Assembly (NCBI GenBank): GCA_041745765.1 | Contig: JBGTIH010000006.1 | Span: 1-59,146, forward strand | Origin: JAHCHG01 sp041745765 | Lineage (GTDB): Bacteria; Acidobacteriota; Blastocatellia; Pyrinomonadales; Pyrinomonadaceae | Reading direction: 5' to 3' | Length of the DNA stretch: 59,146 bases | Part shown: positions 59,010-59,146 of the stretch, piece after piece | How the letters are laid out: the number at the start of each line of letters is the position of its first letter | Numbering within the stretch: the first letter of the stretch is position 1 | The notes under the pieces: model-generated | The model's input: the letters and a program-made list of their open reading frames with translations, nothing else | Databases searched by the model: none | What the model was told of the DNA's origin: nothing | Translations under genes and position numbers: made by a program

Positions 59010-59146
59010 GAAGCTGTTTGAAAACTCGAAATAAAAGGTGATTTGACTACCAGCTTGTCAGTTTGGGTAAAATAAGTTGTGAACAAAAAATATCCAACCT
59101 GTTTAACCGATAGTCAATGGAATCATATCAAAGATTTGTTTCCAGC
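59010..59146 (+). mobile_element. Left end of an IS5-like insertion sequence (partial)
   Basis: GAAGCTGTTTGAAAACTC at 59010-59027 resembles the terminal inverted repeat of IS5-family elements, and a transposase reading frame starts about 70 bp inside. The right end is outside the window, so the exact boundary and target duplication cannot be checked. Confidence 0.6.
59079..59146 (+). CDS. IS5-family transposase (partial, N-terminus)
   Basis: From GTG at 59079 the frame reads NKKYPTCLTDSQWNHIKDLF and runs off the window. The block YP-x2-LTD-x-QW-x-x-I-x-x-LFP is the characteristic start of IS5/IS427-group DDE transposases. The catalytic residues lie beyond the window. Confidence 0.8.
   Translation, partial: MNKKYPTCLTDSQWNHIKDLFP

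Overview
The window looks like a chromosome segment of an Acidobacteriota bacterium, most likely class Blastocatellia (Pyrinomonadaceae-like). This placement is inferred from protein style. There are two VWFA-related proteins of the acidobacterial type, an Oar-like TonB-dependent receptor with an N-terminal carboxypeptidase-regulatory domain, secreted proteins ending in six FG-GAP/VCBS-type repeats with a 'PVPS-x-FV' tail, and a CadC-like winged-helix/TPR regulator. Most genes have moderate GC. A few patches are clearly AT-rich: 146-544, 7994-8704, about 29195-29385, and 57728 to the end.

Layout. Positions 1-3500 hold a truncated Hsp20 gene, a CBS protein, a Rieske ferredoxin, a HIT protein, a TPR lipoprotein and a MocA-like cytidylyltransferase. 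Positions 3760-12174 are a molybdenum hydroxylase cluster of the periplasmic aldehyde oxidoreductase type (PaoABC plus an XdhC/PaoD-like maturation factor). It has two different catalytic subunits but only one Fe-S/FAD subunit pair. Positions 12544-20040 encode a large secreted FG-GAP protein and two translationally coupled secreted nucleases. Positions 20163-22968 hold an LD-carboxypeptidase and a peroxide-stress module (PerR-like regulator with an overlapping operator/promoter, 2-Cys peroxiredoxin, thioredoxin-like protein). Positions 23037-33000 are mixed: DUF4112, a zinc-ribbon protein, a gene interrupted by an in-frame TGA, a HEAT-cyclophilin fusion, a VWFA protein, an amidohydrolase, an O-methyltransferase, a BshB1-type deacetylase and a metallo-hydrolase. 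Positions 33124-41466 hold the TonB receptor, an FAD reductase, a second MBL hydrolase, an SGNH hydrolase and a KamB/NpmA-like 16S rRNA methyltransferase. Positions 41693-48385 hold a LamG protein, the winged-helix/TPR regulator, a MoxR ATPase and a TauE/SafE transporter. Positions 48704-51619 are a compact operon of a DUF5678-like protein, a retropepsin-like protease, a carotenoid desaturase and an unknown protein. The right end has a membrane protein, a second FG-GAP protein, a second VWFA protein and phosphopentomutase (deoB), followed by an MqsRA-like toxin-antitoxin pair, an AT-rich nuclease-like gene pair and the left end of an IS element.

The most interesting points are these. (1) The toxin-antitoxin pair sits between two diverged copies of the last 26 codons of deoB (56831-56908 and 57449-57526), which is the signature of cassette insertion at a gene 3' end. 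(2) Many intergenic gaps carry inverted arrays of 7-nt tandem words, usually with a different word at each site. They resemble cyanobacterial STRR sequences and sometimes enter coding sequence. (3) Two catalytic Mo subunits appear to share one electron-transfer module. (4) An aminoglycoside-resistance-type 16S rRNA methyltransferase homologue is present. (5) A retropepsin-like/DUF5678 pair is coupled to a carotenoid desaturase. No tRNA, rRNA or CRISPR array was recognised.
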